Assembly: GCA_020052325.1 (NCBI GenBank)
Contig: JAGVPF010000020.1
Coordinates: 1-5,540, forward strand
Source: an archaeon
GTDB taxonomy: Archaea; Micrarchaeota; Micrarchaeia; Anstonellales; Bilamarchaeaceae
Direction: 5' to 3'
Length of the DNA: 5,540 bases
The notes under the pieces are model-generated. The model had not been told where the DNA came from. It did no database searches and saw only the letters and a program-made list of their open reading frames with translations. Positions 4,951 through 5,540 of the stretch are shown in pieces (position 1 is the first letter of the stretch; every line of letters starts with the position of its first letter). A program made the translations under genes and the position numbers.

Positions 4951-4960
4951 TATATATTTA
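4951..4960 (-). promoter_or_regulatory. TATA box of the lipoprotein gene
   Basis: On the minus strand TAAATATATA is a strong TATA box. Its centre near 4955 predicts a start of transcription around 4928-4933, so the ATG at 4942 would not be in the mRNA. This favours a leaderless or nearly leaderless transcript that starts at the ATG at 4933. Confidence 0.65.
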
Positions 4961-5032
4961 ACGCTTGCATGTCCGGGGCGCTGGTTTCCAATCCCTTTCT
5001 TTCTTGCTATCCACAGCGCCGCAAGGGCAAAA

Positions 5033-5040
5033 TTTTTATA
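5033..5040 (+). promoter_or_regulatory. TATA box of the PLD-like gene
   Basis: TTTTTATA follows a purine-rich GGGCAAAA (BRE-like). Its centre is 26-27 bp before the ATG at 5063, and no ribosome binding site lies between, so the mRNA is probably leaderless. GGGC (5025-5028) and GCCC (5041-5044) form an inverted repeat around the box. Confidence 0.65.
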
Positions 5041-5062
5041 GCCCGTCCGCAGCGCTCCGCCC

Positions 5063-5540
5063 ATGAACCGTGGAATTGCATTCGGAGCGGGCATGGCAGC
5101 CGGCGCCCTGCTCTTATTCATACTCCAGCCCGTATTCTTCAGCCCGGAAATCGAGACCGTGTTCTCGCCGGAGAATGGTGCGAGGATTCCAGCCCTGATT
5201 GACGGCGCAAGGGCCAGCATCGACATCGAAATCTACGTGTTCAGCTCGCGCGATGTGGTGGAGGCGCTCGAGCGGGCGAAATCACGCGGGGTGCGGGTCC
5301 GAATCATAATCGAGCGCAACGTCATTAGCAACGACAACGACGCGATATTCCGCGAGCTCGCCGCAAAAGGGTTCGATATCCGCTATGCTTCAGGCGCCTA
5401 CAAGCTCACGCACGCGAAATTCATAATTGTCGATGGAAAATCGGTATTGGTGGGTTCCCACAACCTGAGCAATTCCGCACTCTACATGAACCGCGAGGCC
5501 TCCGTGATTATCAATGACGGCGCGACGGTCCGGTCATTCA
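5063..5540 (+). CDS. membrane-anchored phospholipase D superfamily protein (3' end outside window)
   Basis: The first 159 residues of a PLD/Nuc superfamily protein, a family of phosphodiesterases that cleave phospholipids or nucleic acids through a phosphohistidine intermediate. Residues 4-26 (GIAFGAGMAAGALLLFILQPVFF, split here only by ordinary residues) form a signal anchor or signal peptide that puts the domain outside the membrane. The HKD motif is complete: H117, K119, D124 followed by G131, S132 and N134 (THAKFIIVDGKSVLVGSHNLSNSAL). Before it lie the usual strands IDIEIYVFSS and VRVRIIIERN. With one HKD this near the N-terminus it could be a short Nuc-type nuclease (about 180 residues) or the first half of a two-HKD phospholipase or cardiolipin synthase; the missing end decides. 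It is divergent from the lipoprotein gene, also exported, and begins without a leader. Confidence 0.88.
   Translation, partial: MNRGIAFGAGMAAGALLLFILQPVFFSPEIETVFSPENGARIPALIDGARASIDIEIYVFSSRDVVEALERAKSRGVRVRIIIERNVISNDNDAIFRELAAKGFDIRYASGAYKLTHAKFIIVDGKSVLVGSHNLSNSALYMNREASVIINDGATVRSF

Noticed and set aside
5025..5044. GGGC/GCCC inverted repeat around the PLD-gene TATA box as an operator
   Set aside because: Only four bases per arm in GC-rich DNA; too short to claim a regulator site.

Overview
The window is archaeal. It encodes transcription factor B (TFB, the TFIIB homologue), has A/T-rich TATA elements about 25-27 bp ahead of expected transcription starts, carries T-rich tracts instead of bacterial-type terminators, and contains candidate C/D box sRNAs. 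The DNA is fairly GC-rich and the proteins have many Asn-X-Ser/Thr sequons where they are exported. A DPANN lineage such as Diapherotrites or Micrarchaeota would fit the TFB and the short accessory proteins, but that placement is an impression, not a result.

Layout from left to right: the 3' end of a phosphoglycerate kinase gene (+, 1-384); a complete CorA-like divalent-cation transporter lacking the usual GMN signature (+, 509-1618); a convergent small ParB/sulfiredoxin-fold protein (-, 1640-2044); a divergently transcribed TFB gene (+, best start 2202, end 3116) followed by a long T-rich termination region; a 455-bp gene-free stretch (3117-3571); an exported lipoprotein with two identical-spacing cysteine repeats and a transglutaminase-like cysteine protease fold (-, 3572-4933); and a divergent, apparently leaderless, membrane-anchored phospholipase-D-superfamily gene that runs off the right edge (+, 5063-5540).

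The gene-free stretch is the most interesting part. It holds two elements with the same order of parts (C box ATGATGA, an 11-12 nt guide-sized spacer, CTGA, a small hairpin closed by a GCAA tetraloop, a C'-like box, a second spacer, CTGA). They look like two related C/D box methylation-guide sRNAs. Around and between them are a 52-nt hairpin, a 10-bp inverted repeat that covers one guide, a 16-bp direct repeat and a 50-nt hairpin whose G.U and G.A pairs make sense only if the + strand is transcribed.

The genes do not form one pathway. Central metabolism (PGK), ion transport, basal transcription, guide RNAs and cell-surface proteins sit side by side, mostly as single-gene units with their own promoters. 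The two divergent pairs (ParB-like/TFB and transglutaminase lipoprotein/PLD) share intergenic promoter regions of 157 and about 120-130 bp.
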